Shown here piece by piece: positions 1 through 7,174 of a stretch of 35,748 nucleotides of DNA. A program made the translations under genes and the position numbers. The notes under the pieces were generated by a model. The model made no database searches. It saw only the letters and a program-made list of their open reading frames with translations, and was not told where the DNA came from. This stretch comes from Intestinimonas aquisgranensis (lineage in GTDB: Bacteria > Bacillota > Clostridia > Oscillospirales > Oscillospiraceae). The DNA lies in the NCBI GenBank assembly GCA_020687605.1, contig JAJEQY010000031.1, positions 1 through 35,748 of the forward strand. Direction: 5' to 3'. Within the stretch, counting starts at the first letter, position 1, and every line of letters begins with the position of its first letter.

Positions 1-136
1 CGCTGCCGATGGCAGCGCCCGCTTGGCGTCTCTATTCTGTTTCTGCTTTCGTCACCGGGCGGAAGCGTCTGTTCCGCACCCGTTCCGGAGCGATACCAAA
101 GTTCTTTTTGGTCCTTTTTCTTTCAAGAAAAAGGAC
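1..136 (-). terminator. Gene-free end with terminator-like hairpin after metG
   Basis: No gene is visible here. A perfect inverted repeat (12-base arms 111-122 and 125-136, TC between) begins directly after the metG stop. Read on the minus strand it is GTCCTTTTTCTT, a two-base loop and the complementary arm, followed by a purine-rich run. The position fits a transcription terminator, although the stem is AT-rich and lacks a classical GC stem plus T run. A second small perfect hairpin (CGCTGCC-GAT-GGCAGCG) sits at 1-17. I recall similar AAAGTTCTTTTTGGTCC blocks behind genes in related Oscillospiraceae, but cannot verify that here. Confidence 0.5.
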
Positions 137-138
137 AA

Positions 139-2127
139 TCAGCACAGGCCGTAGCCGGCGGGGACCTTGTCGTCCAGGATGACCAGGTGGAGCTTCTCGG
201 TACCGTCGGGCTCCTCCTTGACGGCGGAGATGAGCATACCGTTGGACATGATGCCCATCATCTTCCGGGGCTTGAGGTTGGTGCAGGCCACCACGGTCTT
301 GCCCACCAGGTCCTCGGGCTCATACCACTCGTGGATGCCGGAGAGGATCTGCCGGGGGAACTCCTCGCCGCAGTCCAGGGTGAACCGCAGTAGCTTGGCG
401 GACTTGGGCACGGCCTCACAGGCCAGGACCTTGGCGGTGACAAACTTCACCTTGGCAAAATCGTCGATGGTGATATACTCGGGCTCGGCGGGCTTCTCCG
501 CCTTGGCAGGCTCAGCCTTAGGAGCCTCGGGGGCCTTGGTCTCCTCAGGCTTCTTCTCCAGGTTCTCCAACTCTTTCAGCTCCTTCTCCATGTCGATACG
601 GGGGAAGAGGTTCTCGCCGCGGCAGACGGCCACGTCGGCGGGCAGCACGCCGAAGGTGCCGGCGCTCTCCCAGGTGCGGGCGTCCTCACCGGCGCCGATC
701 TGGGCAAAGATCTTCTCCGCCGTGTCGGGGATGAAGGGGGTGAGGAGGACGGAGGCGATGCGGATGCTCTCCAGCAGGTTGTACATGACCCGGGCCAGAC
801 GGGCCTTCTGGCTCTCGTCCTTGCCCAGGACCCAGGGCTTGGTCTCGTCGATATACTTGTTGGCCCGGGAGATGAGGCCGAACACGTCCACCAGGGCGTC
901 CTGGAAGGCGTACTTCTCCATGTGTCCCTCGTACTTGTCCCGGAGGCCGGAGGCCAGGGCGACCAGCTCGGCGTCCTCGGGGCCCTCGGCCTGCTCGGCA
1001 GGGAGCTTGCCCCCCTCGAAGTACTTGCCCGCCATGGACACGGTGCGGCTCACCAGGTTGCCCAGGTCGTTGGCCAGGTCCACGTTGATGCGGGAGATGA
1101 GGGCCTCGTTGGAGAAGTTGCCGTCGGAGCCGAAGGGGAACTCACGCAGCAGGAAGTAGCGCAGGGCGTCCACGCCGTAGCGCTGGGCCAGGATGACGGG
1201 GTCCACCACGTTGCCCTTGGACTTGGACATCTTGCCGCCCTCCAGGAGGAGCCAGCCGTGGCCGTAGACCTTCTTGGGCAGGGGCAGGTCCAGAGCCATG
1301 AGGATGGCGGGCCAGATGATGGAGTGGAAGCGGACGATCTCCTTGCCCACGAAGTGGACGTCGGCGGGCCAGAACTTGTCGTAGTCGTTGTACTTGTCGT
1401 TGTCGTAGCCCAGGGCGGTGATATAGTTGGAGAGGGCGTCGATCCACACATAGACCACGTGGCCGGGGTCGAAGTCCACGGGGACGCCCCACTTGAAGCT
1501 GGTCCGGGAGACGCACAGGTCCTCCAGGCCGGGCTTGATGAAGTTGTTGACCATCTCGTTGACCCGGCTCCGGGGCTCCAGGAAGTCGGTGTTCTCCAGC
1601 AGGTCCAGGATACGGTCGGCGTACTTGGAGAGGCGGAAGAAGTAGGCCTCCTCCTCGGCGTCCTGCACCTCACGGCCGCAGTCGGGGCACTTGCCGTCCA
1701 CCAGCTGGGTCTCGGTCCAGAAGGACTCGCAGGGCTTGCAGTACTTGCCCACATACTTACCCTTGTAGATGTCGCCCTGCTCATAGAGCTTCTTGAAGAT
1801 CTTCTGCACGGCCGCCTCATGGTAGTCGTCGGTGGTGCGGATGAAGCGGTCGTTGGAGATGTTCATCAGCTTCCACAGGTCCAGGATGCCGCCCTTGCCC
1901 TCCACGATGTTGTCCACAAACTGCTTGGGGGTGACGCCGGCGGCCTTGGCCTTGTCCTCGATCTTCTGGCCGTGCTCGTCGGTGCCGGTGAGGAACATGA
2001 CGTCGCAGCCCTGGAGACGCTTGTAGCGGGCCATGGCGTCGGTGGCCACGGTGCAGTAGGTGTGGCCGATGTGGAGCTTGTCGCTGGGGTAGTAGATGGG
2101 CGTTGTGATATAGAACTTATCCTTCAT
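139..2127 (-). CDS. metG: Methionyl-tRNA synthetase
   Basis: Charges tRNA-Met with methionine in the cytoplasm; a class I aminoacyl-tRNA synthetase of 662 aa. The N-terminal Rossmann catalytic domain carries the HIGH motif (in KLHIGHTY, near residue 20) and the KMSKS loop (GGKMSKSKG, near residue 300). A zinc-knuckle insertion shows CKPC and CPDC pairs around residues 130-150. An alanine/glutamate/lysine-rich linker (about 525-560) leads into a C-terminal EMAP/Trbp111-like tRNA-binding domain, recognisable by KVKFVTAKV and the end block GIMSNGMLIS. The chosen ATG (MKDKFYITTP) has GGAGG about 9 bases upstream; a start ten codons earlier would lack this. The start overlaps the end of the upstream membrane-protein gene by 11 bases, so the two are probably cotranscribed and translationally coupled. 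Confidence 0.97.
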   Translation of the reverse strand: MKDKFYITTPIYYPSDKLHIGHTYCTVATDAMARYKRLQGCDVMFLTGTDEHGQKIEDKAKAAGVTPKQFVDNIVEGKGGILDLWKLMNISNDRFIRTTDDYHEAAVQKIFKKLYEQGDIYKGKYVGKYCKPCESFWTETQLVDGKCPDCGREVQDAEEEAYFFRLSKYADRILDLLENTDFLEPRSRVNEMVNNFIKPGLEDLCVSRTSFKWGVPVDFDPGHVVYVWIDALSNYITALGYDNDKYNDYDKFWPADVHFVGKEIVRFHSIIWPAILMALDLPLPKKVYGHGWLLLEGGKMSKSKGNVVDPVILAQRYGVDALRYFLLREFPFGSDGNFSNEALISRINVDLANDLGNLVSRTVSMAGKYFEGGKLPAEQAEGPEDAELVALASGLRDKYEGHMEKYAFQDALVDVFGLISRANKYIDETKPWVLGKDESQKARLARVMYNLLESIRIASVLLTPFIPDTAEKIFAQIGAGEDARTWESAGTFGVLPADVAVCRGENLFPRIDMEKELKELENLEKKPEETKAPEAPKAEPAKAEKPAEPEYITIDDFAKVKFVTAKVLACEAVPKSAKLLRFTLDCGEEFPRQILSGIHEWYEPEDLVGKTVVACTNLKPRKMMGIMSNGMLISAVKEEPDGTEKLHLVILDDKVPAGYGLC

Positions 2128-3001
2128 GGGGTCTTTCCTCCCTATTGATTTTCTCATCTGTGCTCAGGCGCTTGCCCCCTGGCATTCGCGGCCCCAGGGG
2201 ACGGCCCAGGTTATAGAGGAGGGCCACGGCGGAGGCGGCGAAGTAGAAGAAGCAGCCGGCGTACAGGAGCAGGAAGGCCGGCTCATGGGCGTCGGCCAGG
2301 GTGACCAGGGCGAAGTACATGGCCTCCGCGGAGAAGAAGGCGGCGGCGGCCGGCCGGCCGCGGCCGAAGCCGAAGCCGGAGAGGAAGTAGCAGCCCAGCA
2401 CCGCCGCGATGACGGAGAAGAGCTGATAGACGTAGTCCAGGATGATGGGGTCGCCGCTGTGCTCCTGGTAGGAGACGATGAGCCACATGCAGCAGGTGTA
2501 GGCGGGGATGAGGAGCCAGGCGCTGTACTTGCCCTTCTCCTCGCCCCGGTAGTTGTTCTTGCCCAGCATGAGCATGGACCAGGCCGAACACAGGCAGAGC
2601 ACGGCCAGGAGGACCATGGGCACCAGGCTGAACATGGGGAAGCCGCTGGTCTCCAGGGAGGCCTCGGCGTAGAGCCGGGGGAGCTTCAGGAGCAGGAGGA
2701 CGCCGGCGGCGGCGGTGAGGAAGGCCCCCGCCGTCATGCCCATCATGTAGGGGGCGGCGTCCCTGGCCCGGAAGGCCTGGTCGTAACCGCCCTCGAAGCC
2801 CTTCCCCACCCCCAGGCACAGCAGGAACACCACGGCAGCCACCACCACCGAGAGGGCGATGAGGGCCCAGGTCACGGGCATGCCCTCGATGGGCAGACCG
2901 GTGTCCGGCTCAAAGGCGGTGAGGAGCTCCTGACGCCGCAGGAAAAAGCCGATGGCGCCGCCCACGATGGCGGTCACCGGCAGGATGAGTTCTTTGCGCA
3001 T
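2117..3001 (-). CDS. Polytopic membrane protein of unknown function
   Basis: A 294-aa protein with about eight predicted hydrophobic segments: near residues 5-21, 43-66, 86-106, 123-145, 158-178, and three more in the C-terminal half before a charged, basic tail (KRLSTDEKINREERPHEG). I recognise no family motif or catalytic residue. It could be a small integral membrane protein of the cell envelope, but no function is assigned. The ATG is preceded by AGAGGA at about 9 bases. It is first in a two-gene unit with metG, whose start codon lies inside its last codons. The pairing with a tRNA synthetase need not mean a shared role. Confidence 0.8.
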   Translation of the reverse strand: MRKELILPVTAIVGGAIGFFLRRQELLTAFEPDTGLPIEGMPVTWALIALSVVVAAVVFLLCLGVGKGFEGGYDQAFRARDAAPYMMGMTAGAFLTAAAGVLLLLKLPRLYAEASLETSGFPMFSLVPMVLLAVLCLCSAWSMLMLGKNNYRGEEKGKYSAWLLIPAYTCCMWLIVSYQEHSGDPIILDYVYQLFSVIAAVLGCYFLSGFGFGRGRPAAAAFFSAEAMYFALVTLADAHEPAFLLLYAGCFFYFAASAVALLYNLGRPLGPRMPGGKRLSTDEKINREERPHEG

Positions 3002-3035
3002 GCGTTACAGTCCTCTCAAGAATAGGGTCCTTGGT

Positions 3036-3064
3036 AGTATATCACAATTTTGGGTCCGTGTCAG
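3036..3064 (-). promoter_or_regulatory. Sigma-A promoter for the membrane protein-metG unit
   Basis: On the minus strand CTGACA (3064-3059) and TATACT (3041-3036) are separated by 17 bases, upstream of the gene starting at 3001. The -35 box and spacer lie inside the final codons of the XRE regulator gene. The core 3035-3053 matches 5531-5549 (the ABC-F promoter) at 18 of 19 positions. Confidence 0.6.
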
Positions 3065-3260
3065 TACGCCCCAGCAGATAATCCAGGGATACGTCAAAAA
3101 AATCCGCCAGGGCGATGAGCCGGGCGATGTTGGGCTCCCGGTCCCCGCTCTCATAGGCCTGATAGGACCGGGGCTGGATGCCCAGGCAATCGGCGGCCTC
3201 CTTCAACTTTTTCTTTCTGTGCTTTCGGAGCTCTTTCAGGCGAATGTGAAATTCGGTCAT
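3042..3260 (-). CDS. Small XRE-family helix-turn-helix regulator
   Basis: A 72-aa DNA-binding protein that is little more than one Cro/C1-type HTH domain. The HTH is seen in LKEAADCLGIQPRSYQAYES followed by GDREPN and the typical helix 4-5 block LIALADFFDVSLDYLLG. It ends shortly after with no extra sensor domain, so ligand control is unlikely and autorepression is the simplest model. The ATG has AAGGGGGTGG about 7 bases upstream. It diverges from the small 3342-3602 gene across an 81-base gap that holds a perfect sigma-A promoter overlapped by inverted repeats, the likely operator. The last codons overlap the promoter of the next operon. Confidence 0.88.
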   Translation of the reverse strand: MTEFHIRLKELRKHRKKKLKEAADCLGIQPRSYQAYESGDREPNIARLIALADFFDVSLDYLLGRTDTDPKL

Positions 3261-3275
3261 AGACCGCCCACCCCC

Positions 3276-3333
3276 TTGACATGCTCATTTTGCTCCTATA
3301 TAATAGGCTCAAATCGAGCATATTATATAGGAG
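3276..3333 (+). promoter_or_regulatory. Consensus promoter overlapped by inverted-repeat operator
   Basis: TTGACA (3276-3281), 17 bases, TATAAT (3299-3304): both boxes and the spacing are consensus, driving the gene at 3342. A 13-base perfect inverted repeat (CTCCTATATAATA at 3293-3305 and TATTATATAGGAG at 3321-3333) covers the -10 box and the ribosome site. An outer pair ATGCTC (3281-3286) / GAGCAT (3316-3321) flanks it. Because transcription should begin near 3311, the left arm is not in the RNA, so the repeat is more likely a DNA operator than an RNA hairpin. The adjacent XRE protein is the obvious binder. Confidence 0.75.
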
Positions 3334-3341
3334 GTTTCGCC

Positions 3342-3602
3342 GTGGAATCTGTCCTTGATTTTATCAATGAAGCCAGCACGCCCCACCCACCCTATCCTGG
3401 GGAGGAGGAGGCCCGAAAGGCCCTGGACCCCTACTGCCGGAAGGTGGCGGAGACTCTGTCCGACGCCTTTCTGGACGAGTTTTGGTCTGCCCTGGGACAG
3501 CTTCAGGACTGCTATACCAACGAGGCCTTCCGCCGGGGCTTCTGCCTGGGCGCCGCCCTCATGGAGGAGCTGCGCTGTGAGGGCTACGTATGGGGCGGCT
3601 GA
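3342..3602 (+). CDS. Small acidic protein, partner of XRE regulator (DUF6809-like)
   Basis: An 86-aa protein starting at GTG with AGGAGG 6-7 bases upstream. It begins MESVLDFINEAS, is acidic, and has no signal peptide or membrane segment. The C-terminal stretch EAFRRGFCLGAALMEEL resembles the conserved end of small Clostridia proteins that often sit next to XRE regulators (DUF6809 as I recall; this is from memory and unverified). The function is unknown. It is divergently paired with the XRE gene and has a strong promoter that the XRE protein probably represses. Such pairs recall toxin-antitoxin or phage-derived regulatory modules, but no toxin motif is visible. Confidence 0.7.
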   Translation: MESVLDFINEASTPHPPYPGEEEARKALDPYCRKVAETLSDAFLDEFWSALGQLQDCYTNEAFRRGFCLGAALMEELRCEGYVWGG

Positions 3603-3630
3603 CCTCCAGGCAAGCTCAAAACCGGAACGC

Positions 3631-3760
3631 CCCCTCATCCGTCTGGCCTTCGGCCATCCACCTTCCCCCCTGAGGGGGGAAGGTTTGCGGGCGGCGTTTT
3701 CCCGGACCTTCCTCCTTCAAGGGGGAAGGTGCCCCAGTGCGCACACTGGGGCGGATGAGG
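3631..3760. repeat. 130-bp multi-hairpin intergenic repeat element
   Basis: The element is bounded by CCCCTCATCCG (3631-3641) and the inverted copy CGGATGAGG (3752-3760). Inside are a small TGGCC/GGCCA hairpin (3644-3656), a perfect 10-bp hairpin CCTTCCCCCC-TGA-GGGGGGAAGG (3661-3683), an imperfect ACCTTCC/GGAAGGT hairpin (3706-3730) and GCCCCAGTG-CGCA-CACTGGGGC (3731-3752). It has no reading frame of its own. I recall multi-copy elements of this design in Faecalibacterium- and Flavonifractor-type genomes. It lies between two convergent genes and could also end transcription of both. The remaining 3603-3630 and 3761-3826 show nothing else. Confidence 0.75.
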
Positions 3761-3826
3761 ATGGGCAGGATGATAACTGCCGCGTGGTTTGGCGCGCCCC
3801 ACACACCATATGCCGAAATCCCGGCC

Positions 3827-5434
3827 TTACCCCTGGGCGTTCTCCTGGGCCATGCGCTCCAGGTACTCGTCATAGGTCATCTGGCGGTCCACCAGCTTGC
3901 CGTCGGGGGTGAAGTCAAAGATCCGGTTGGCCACGGTCTGGACCAGCTGATGGTCGTGGGAGGAGAAGAGCACGTTGCACTTCACCGCCTCCAGGCCGTT
4001 GTTGACGGCGGCGATGGACTCCAGGTCCAGGTGGTTGGTGGGCTGGTCCAGCAGCAGCACGTTGGCGCCCGAGAGCATCATGCGGGAGAGCATGCACCGC
4101 ACCTTCTCGCCGCCGGAGAGGACCTTGACCTGCTTGTAGACGTCGTCGCCGGAGAAGAGCATCCGGCCCAGGAAGCCGCGGAGATAGGCCTCGTGGGGGT
4201 CGGAGGAGAACTGGCGGAGCCACTCCACCAGGTTGTCGTCGTTGTCCTTGAAGAACTCAGTGTTGTCCTTGGGGAAGTAGGAGTAAGTGGCGGTCTGGCC
4301 CCACTTCACGGTACCCTCGTCGGGCTCCCACTCGCCGGTGAGAATCTTGAAGAGGGCGGTGTGGGCGTTCTCGTTCTCGCCCACGAAGGCGATCTTGTCC
4401 CCGTGGCCCACGGTGAAGCTCACCTTGTCCAGCAGCTTGACCCCGTCCACAGTCTTGGAGACCTCGGTGACGAAGAGGATATCCTTGCCCACCTCACGGT
4501 CGGGAGAGAAGGACACCCAGGGGTAGCGGCGGGAGGAGGCGGGCATCTCCTCCACGGTGAGCTTGTCCAGCAGCTTTCTTCTGGCGGTGGCCTGCTTGGA
4601 CTTGGACTTGTTGGCGGAGAAGCGGGAGATGAACTCCTGCAGCTCCTTGATCTTCTCCTCGTTCTTCTTGTTCTGGTTCTTGATGAGGTTCTGCACCAGC
4701 TGGGAGGACTCGTACCAGAAGTCGTAGTTGCCCACGTACATCTTGATCTTGTTGTAGTCGATGTCCACGATGTGGGTGCAGATGGTGTTGAGGAAGTGGC
4801 GGTCGTGGCTGACCACGATGACGGTGCCCTCGAAGTCCAGCAGGAAGTCCTCCAGCCAGTTCACGGCGTTGATATCCAGGTTGTTGGTGGGCTCGTCCAT
4901 CATCAGGATGTCGGGGTTGCCGAAGAGGGCCTGGGCCAGCAGGACCTTCACCTTCAGACGGCCGTCCACGTTCTCCATGATGTCATAGTGCATAGACACG
5001 GGGATGCCCAGACCCTGGAGGATACGGCTGGCGTCGGACTCGGACTCCCAGCCGCCCAGCTCGGCGTACTCCTCCTCCAGCTCACAGGCCCGGATGCCGT
5101 CCTCCTCGGTCATCTCCTCCTTGGCGTAGAGGGCCTCCTTCTCCTTACCGATGTCGTAGAGGCGCTGGTTGCCCATGATGACCGTGTCCATGACGGTGTA
5201 GGCGTTGTAGGCGTTCTGGTCCTGCTTGAGGATGGACATGCGGGTGTTGGGCAGGATGGACACCTCGCCGGAGGTGGGCTCCAGCTCCCCGGACAGGATT
5301 TTCAAAAAGGTGGACTTGCCGGCGCCGTTGGCGCCGATGATGCCGTAGCAGTTCCCCTTCACGAACTGCAGGTCCACGTGGGAAAACAGGGCCTGGCCGC
5401 TGTACTGTAAGCTGAGGTCGGTGACTGTGATCAT
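3827..5434 (-). CDS. ABC-F family ATPase, YbiT type, with degenerate second site
   Basis: A soluble 535-aa protein with two ATP-binding cassettes and no membrane segment, the ABC-F layout of ribosome-associated translation factors. Cassette 1 has an intact Walker A (GANGAGKS, 34-41), Walker B with DEPTNNLD (180-187) and SHDRH, but a degenerate signature (NVDGRLKVKVLLAQ). A linker with SRFSANKSKSKQATARRK follows, as in E. coli YbiT. Cassette 2 keeps the signature LSGGEK (439-444) and H493, but its Walker A reads GENENAHT (352-359), with the Lys replaced by His. The residue after the Walker B Asp is Gln464 (LLDQPTNHLD) instead of Glu. So the second site should bind or hydrolyse ATP poorly. Start ATG with AAGGAG upstream. 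A housekeeping role is more likely than antibiotic resistance. Confidence 0.92.
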   Translation of the reverse strand: MITVTDLSLQYSGQALFSHVDLQFVKGNCYGIIGANGAGKSTFLKILSGELEPTSGEVSILPNTRMSILKQDQNAYNAYTVMDTVIMGNQRLYDIGKEKEALYAKEEMTEEDGIRACELEEEYAELGGWESESDASRILQGLGIPVSMHYDIMENVDGRLKVKVLLAQALFGNPDILMMDEPTNNLDINAVNWLEDFLLDFEGTVIVVSHDRHFLNTICTHIVDIDYNKIKMYVGNYDFWYESSQLVQNLIKNQNKKNEEKIKELQEFISRFSANKSKSKQATARRKLLDKLTVEEMPASSRRYPWVSFSPDREVGKDILFVTEVSKTVDGVKLLDKVSFTVGHGDKIAFVGENENAHTALFKILTGEWEPDEGTVKWGQTATYSYFPKDNTEFFKDNDDNLVEWLRQFSSDPHEAYLRGFLGRMLFSGDDVYKQVKVLSGGEKVRCMLSRMMLSGANVLLLDQPTNHLDLESIAAVNNGLEAVKCNVLFSSHDHQLVQTVANRIFDFTPDGKLVDRQMTYDEYLERMAQENAQG

Positions 5435-5466
5435 GTCATACTCCTTAATTATTACACTCTATTTCC

Positions 5467-5517
5467 GCCGCCCTGCCGGAAGGCGGCTTTTGTGGGCCGC
5501 TCTCACCCGGCGCGGCC
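5467..5517 (-). promoter_or_regulatory. Two stem-loops in the ABC-F mRNA leader
   Basis: The roughly 90-base leader between the predicted start of transcription (about 5525) and the ABC-F ATG can form a GGCCGC/GCGGCC stem (5495-5500 with 5512-5517) and then a GCCGCC/GGCGGC stem (5467-5472 with 5482-5487). Just before the real start there is also an ATG-ACA-TGA mini-frame overlapping it. This could be an attenuator or simply structured leader. Confidence 0.35.
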
Positions 5518-5531
5518 GTAAACGCCCCAAT

Positions 5532-5559
5532 AGTATATCATAATTTTGGCACAAAACAA
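5532..5559 (-). promoter_or_regulatory. Sigma-A promoter for the ABC-F gene
   Basis: On the minus strand TTGTTT (5559-5554), 16 bases, TATACT (5537-5532). Its core is almost identical to that of the metG-unit promoter (18 of 19 bases over 5531-5549 versus 3035-3053). Confidence 0.55.
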
Positions 5560-5612
5560 GGGTTTTCCTCGTCCACGCAAAGTCCGCTATGCTCTGTTTC
5601 CGCCTGACGGCG

Positions 5613-5643
5613 AAAATGGCCGCCCCTGATCGGGGCGGCCATT
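5613..5643 (-). terminator. Rho-independent terminator of proS
   Basis: On the minus strand, 23 bases after the proS stop, a perfect 12-bp stem (5632-5643 with 5615-5626, loop of five) rich in GC ends in ATTTTC. This fits an intrinsic terminator with a short T run. Confidence 0.75.
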
Positions 5644-5666
5644 CTGGCTTTTGTGGGAAAGGCAGC

Positions 5667-7106
5667 TTAATACGCCACGCCCCAGTAGACCATGTGCTTG
5701 GCGGGCTTGCCGCAGACGGGGCACACGTCGCCCAGGTGCTCTTGAGCAAAGGGGATGCAGCGGGAGGTGACGCCGGCCTCCTCCTTCATGCGGATCTCAC
5801 AGGCCTCGTCGCCGCACCACATGGTCTTGGCGAAGCCGCCCCGCTCCTGCATCTTCTCCCGGACCTCCTCCAGGCTGGAGCAGGCGTAGGTGTTGTCCTC
5901 CAGGTTCTTCTTGGCCTTGGCGTAGAGACCGTCGTGGATGGAGTCCAGCATGGAGGCCACGGTGGCCTCGATGCCGTCCAGGGAGACGAAGGTCTTCTCG
6001 CCGCTGTCCCGGCGGACCAGGACGCACTGGTTCTTCTCGATGTCCTTGGGGCCCAGCTCCAGGCGGAGGGGGATGCCCTTCATCTCGTACTCGGCGAACT
6101 TCCAGCCGGCGGACTGGTCGGAGTCGTCCATCTTCACCCGGAAGCCGGCCTTGACCAGGCGGTCCATGACGGCCCGGTTGGCCTCCAGGACGCCCTCCTT
6201 GTGCTGGGCCACGGGGATGATGACCACCTGGATGGGGGCGATGCGGGGGGGCAGCACCAGGCCGTTGTTGTCGCCGTGGGTCATGATGATGCCGCCGATC
6301 ATGCGGGTGGACACGCCCCAGGAGGTCTGGTGGGGGTGGTGGAGCTGGTTGTCCTTGCCGGTGAAGGTGATGTCGAAGGCCTTGGCGAAGCCGTCGCCGA
6401 AATAGTGGCTGGTGCCGGCCTGGAGGGCCTTCTTGTCGTGCATCATGCACTCCACGGTGTAGGTCTCCTCAGCGCCGTTGAACTTCTCCTTGTCGGTCTT
6501 CTGGCCCTTGACCACAGGCATGGCCAGTACGTTCTCCAGGAAGTCGGCGTAGATGTTCAGCATCCGCTGGGTCTCCTCACGGGCCTCCTCGGCGGTGGCG
6601 TGCATGGTGTGGCCCTCCTGCCACAGGAACTCCCGGTGGCGCAGGAAGGGGCGGGAGGTCTTCTCCCAGCGGAGGACGGAGCACCACTGGTTGTAAAGCT
6701 TGGGCAGGTCCCGCCAGGAGTGGATGATGTTCTTATAGTGCTCACAGAACAGAGTCTCGCTGGTGGGGCGGATGCAGTAGCGCTCCTCCAGCTTCTCGCT
6801 GCCACCCATAGTCACCCAGGCGCACTCGGGGGCGAAGCCCTCCACGTGGTCCTTCTCCTTCTGGAGGAGGGACTCGGGGATGAGCATGGGGAGGGAGACG
6901 TTCTCATGGCCGGTGGCCTTGAACCGGTTGTCCAGCTCCCGCTGGATGTTCTCCCAGATGGCGTAGCCGTAGGGGCGGTAGATGAACATGCCCTTGATGC
7001 TGGAGTAGTCGATGAGCTCCGCCTTCTTGCACACGTCGGTGTACCACTGGGCGAAGTCCACCTCCATATCGGTGATCTGCTCCACCTGCTTCTTGTCCTG
7101 TGCCAT
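5667..7106 (-). CDS. proS: Prolyl-tRNA synthetase, type 3 (archaeal/eukaryote-like)
   Basis: Charges tRNA-Pro in the cytoplasm; class II synthetase of 479 aa. It lacks the bacterial-type editing insertion and has the compact archaeal-like layout. Class II motifs are visible: the motif 1 region GHENVSLPMLIPESLL, motif 2 RWEKTSRPFLRHREFLWQEG, the GTSHYFGDGFAKAFDI block, and motif 3 around GLVLPPRIAPIQ. The anticodon-binding domain follows (VVIIPVAQHKEGV). The C-terminal domain has Cys pairs (CGDEAC, CPVCG) for zinc and ends in a tyrosine, as in this subtype. I chose the ATG of MAQDKKQVEQ, with AAGGA about 10 bases upstream; an in-frame TTG three codons earlier is less likely. It is a single-gene unit with its own promoter and terminator. 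Confidence 0.96.
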   Translation of the reverse strand: MAQDKKQVEQITDMEVDFAQWYTDVCKKAELIDYSSIKGMFIYRPYGYAIWENIQRELDNRFKATGHENVSLPMLIPESLLQKEKDHVEGFAPECAWVTMGGSEKLEERYCIRPTSETLFCEHYKNIIHSWRDLPKLYNQWCSVLRWEKTSRPFLRHREFLWQEGHTMHATAEEAREETQRMLNIYADFLENVLAMPVVKGQKTDKEKFNGAEETYTVECMMHDKKALQAGTSHYFGDGFAKAFDITFTGKDNQLHHPHQTSWGVSTRMIGGIIMTHGDNNGLVLPPRIAPIQVVIIPVAQHKEGVLEANRAVMDRLVKAGFRVKMDDSDQSAGWKFAEYEMKGIPLRLELGPKDIEKNQCVLVRRDSGEKTFVSLDGIEATVASMLDSIHDGLYAKAKKNLEDNTYACSSLEEVREKMQERGGFAKTMWCGDEACEIRMKEEAGVTSRCIPFAQEHLGDVCPVCGKPAKHMVYWGVAY

Positions 7107-7145
7107 ATATCTCAATCCTTTTCCTCGAAAATTTTTCCGTGGTCC

Positions 7146-7174
7146 ATTTTATGTGTCCCGGCCGGAAAAGTCAA
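7146..7174 (-). promoter_or_regulatory. Sigma-A promoter for proS
   Basis: On the minus strand TTGACT (7174-7169), 17 bases, TAAAAT (7151-7146), about 40 bases before the proS ATG. The -35 box overlaps the stop codon of the upstream kinase gene, so the two genes are packed without a separate terminator. Confidence 0.75.

Noticed and set aside
3276..3333. RNA hairpin or riboswitch in front of the 86-aa gene
   Set aside because: The left arm of the repeat includes the -10 box and is upstream of the likely start of transcription, so it cannot pair in the transcript.
3737..5410. A 557-codon frame antisense to the ABC-F gene
   Set aside because: Low-complexity shadow of codon bias; no support for translation.
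3827..5434. Calling the ABC-F protein a ribosome-protection antibiotic-resistance factor
   Set aside because: The linker and cassette sequence follow the YbiT type, which is a housekeeping group, and no other resistance gene is nearby.
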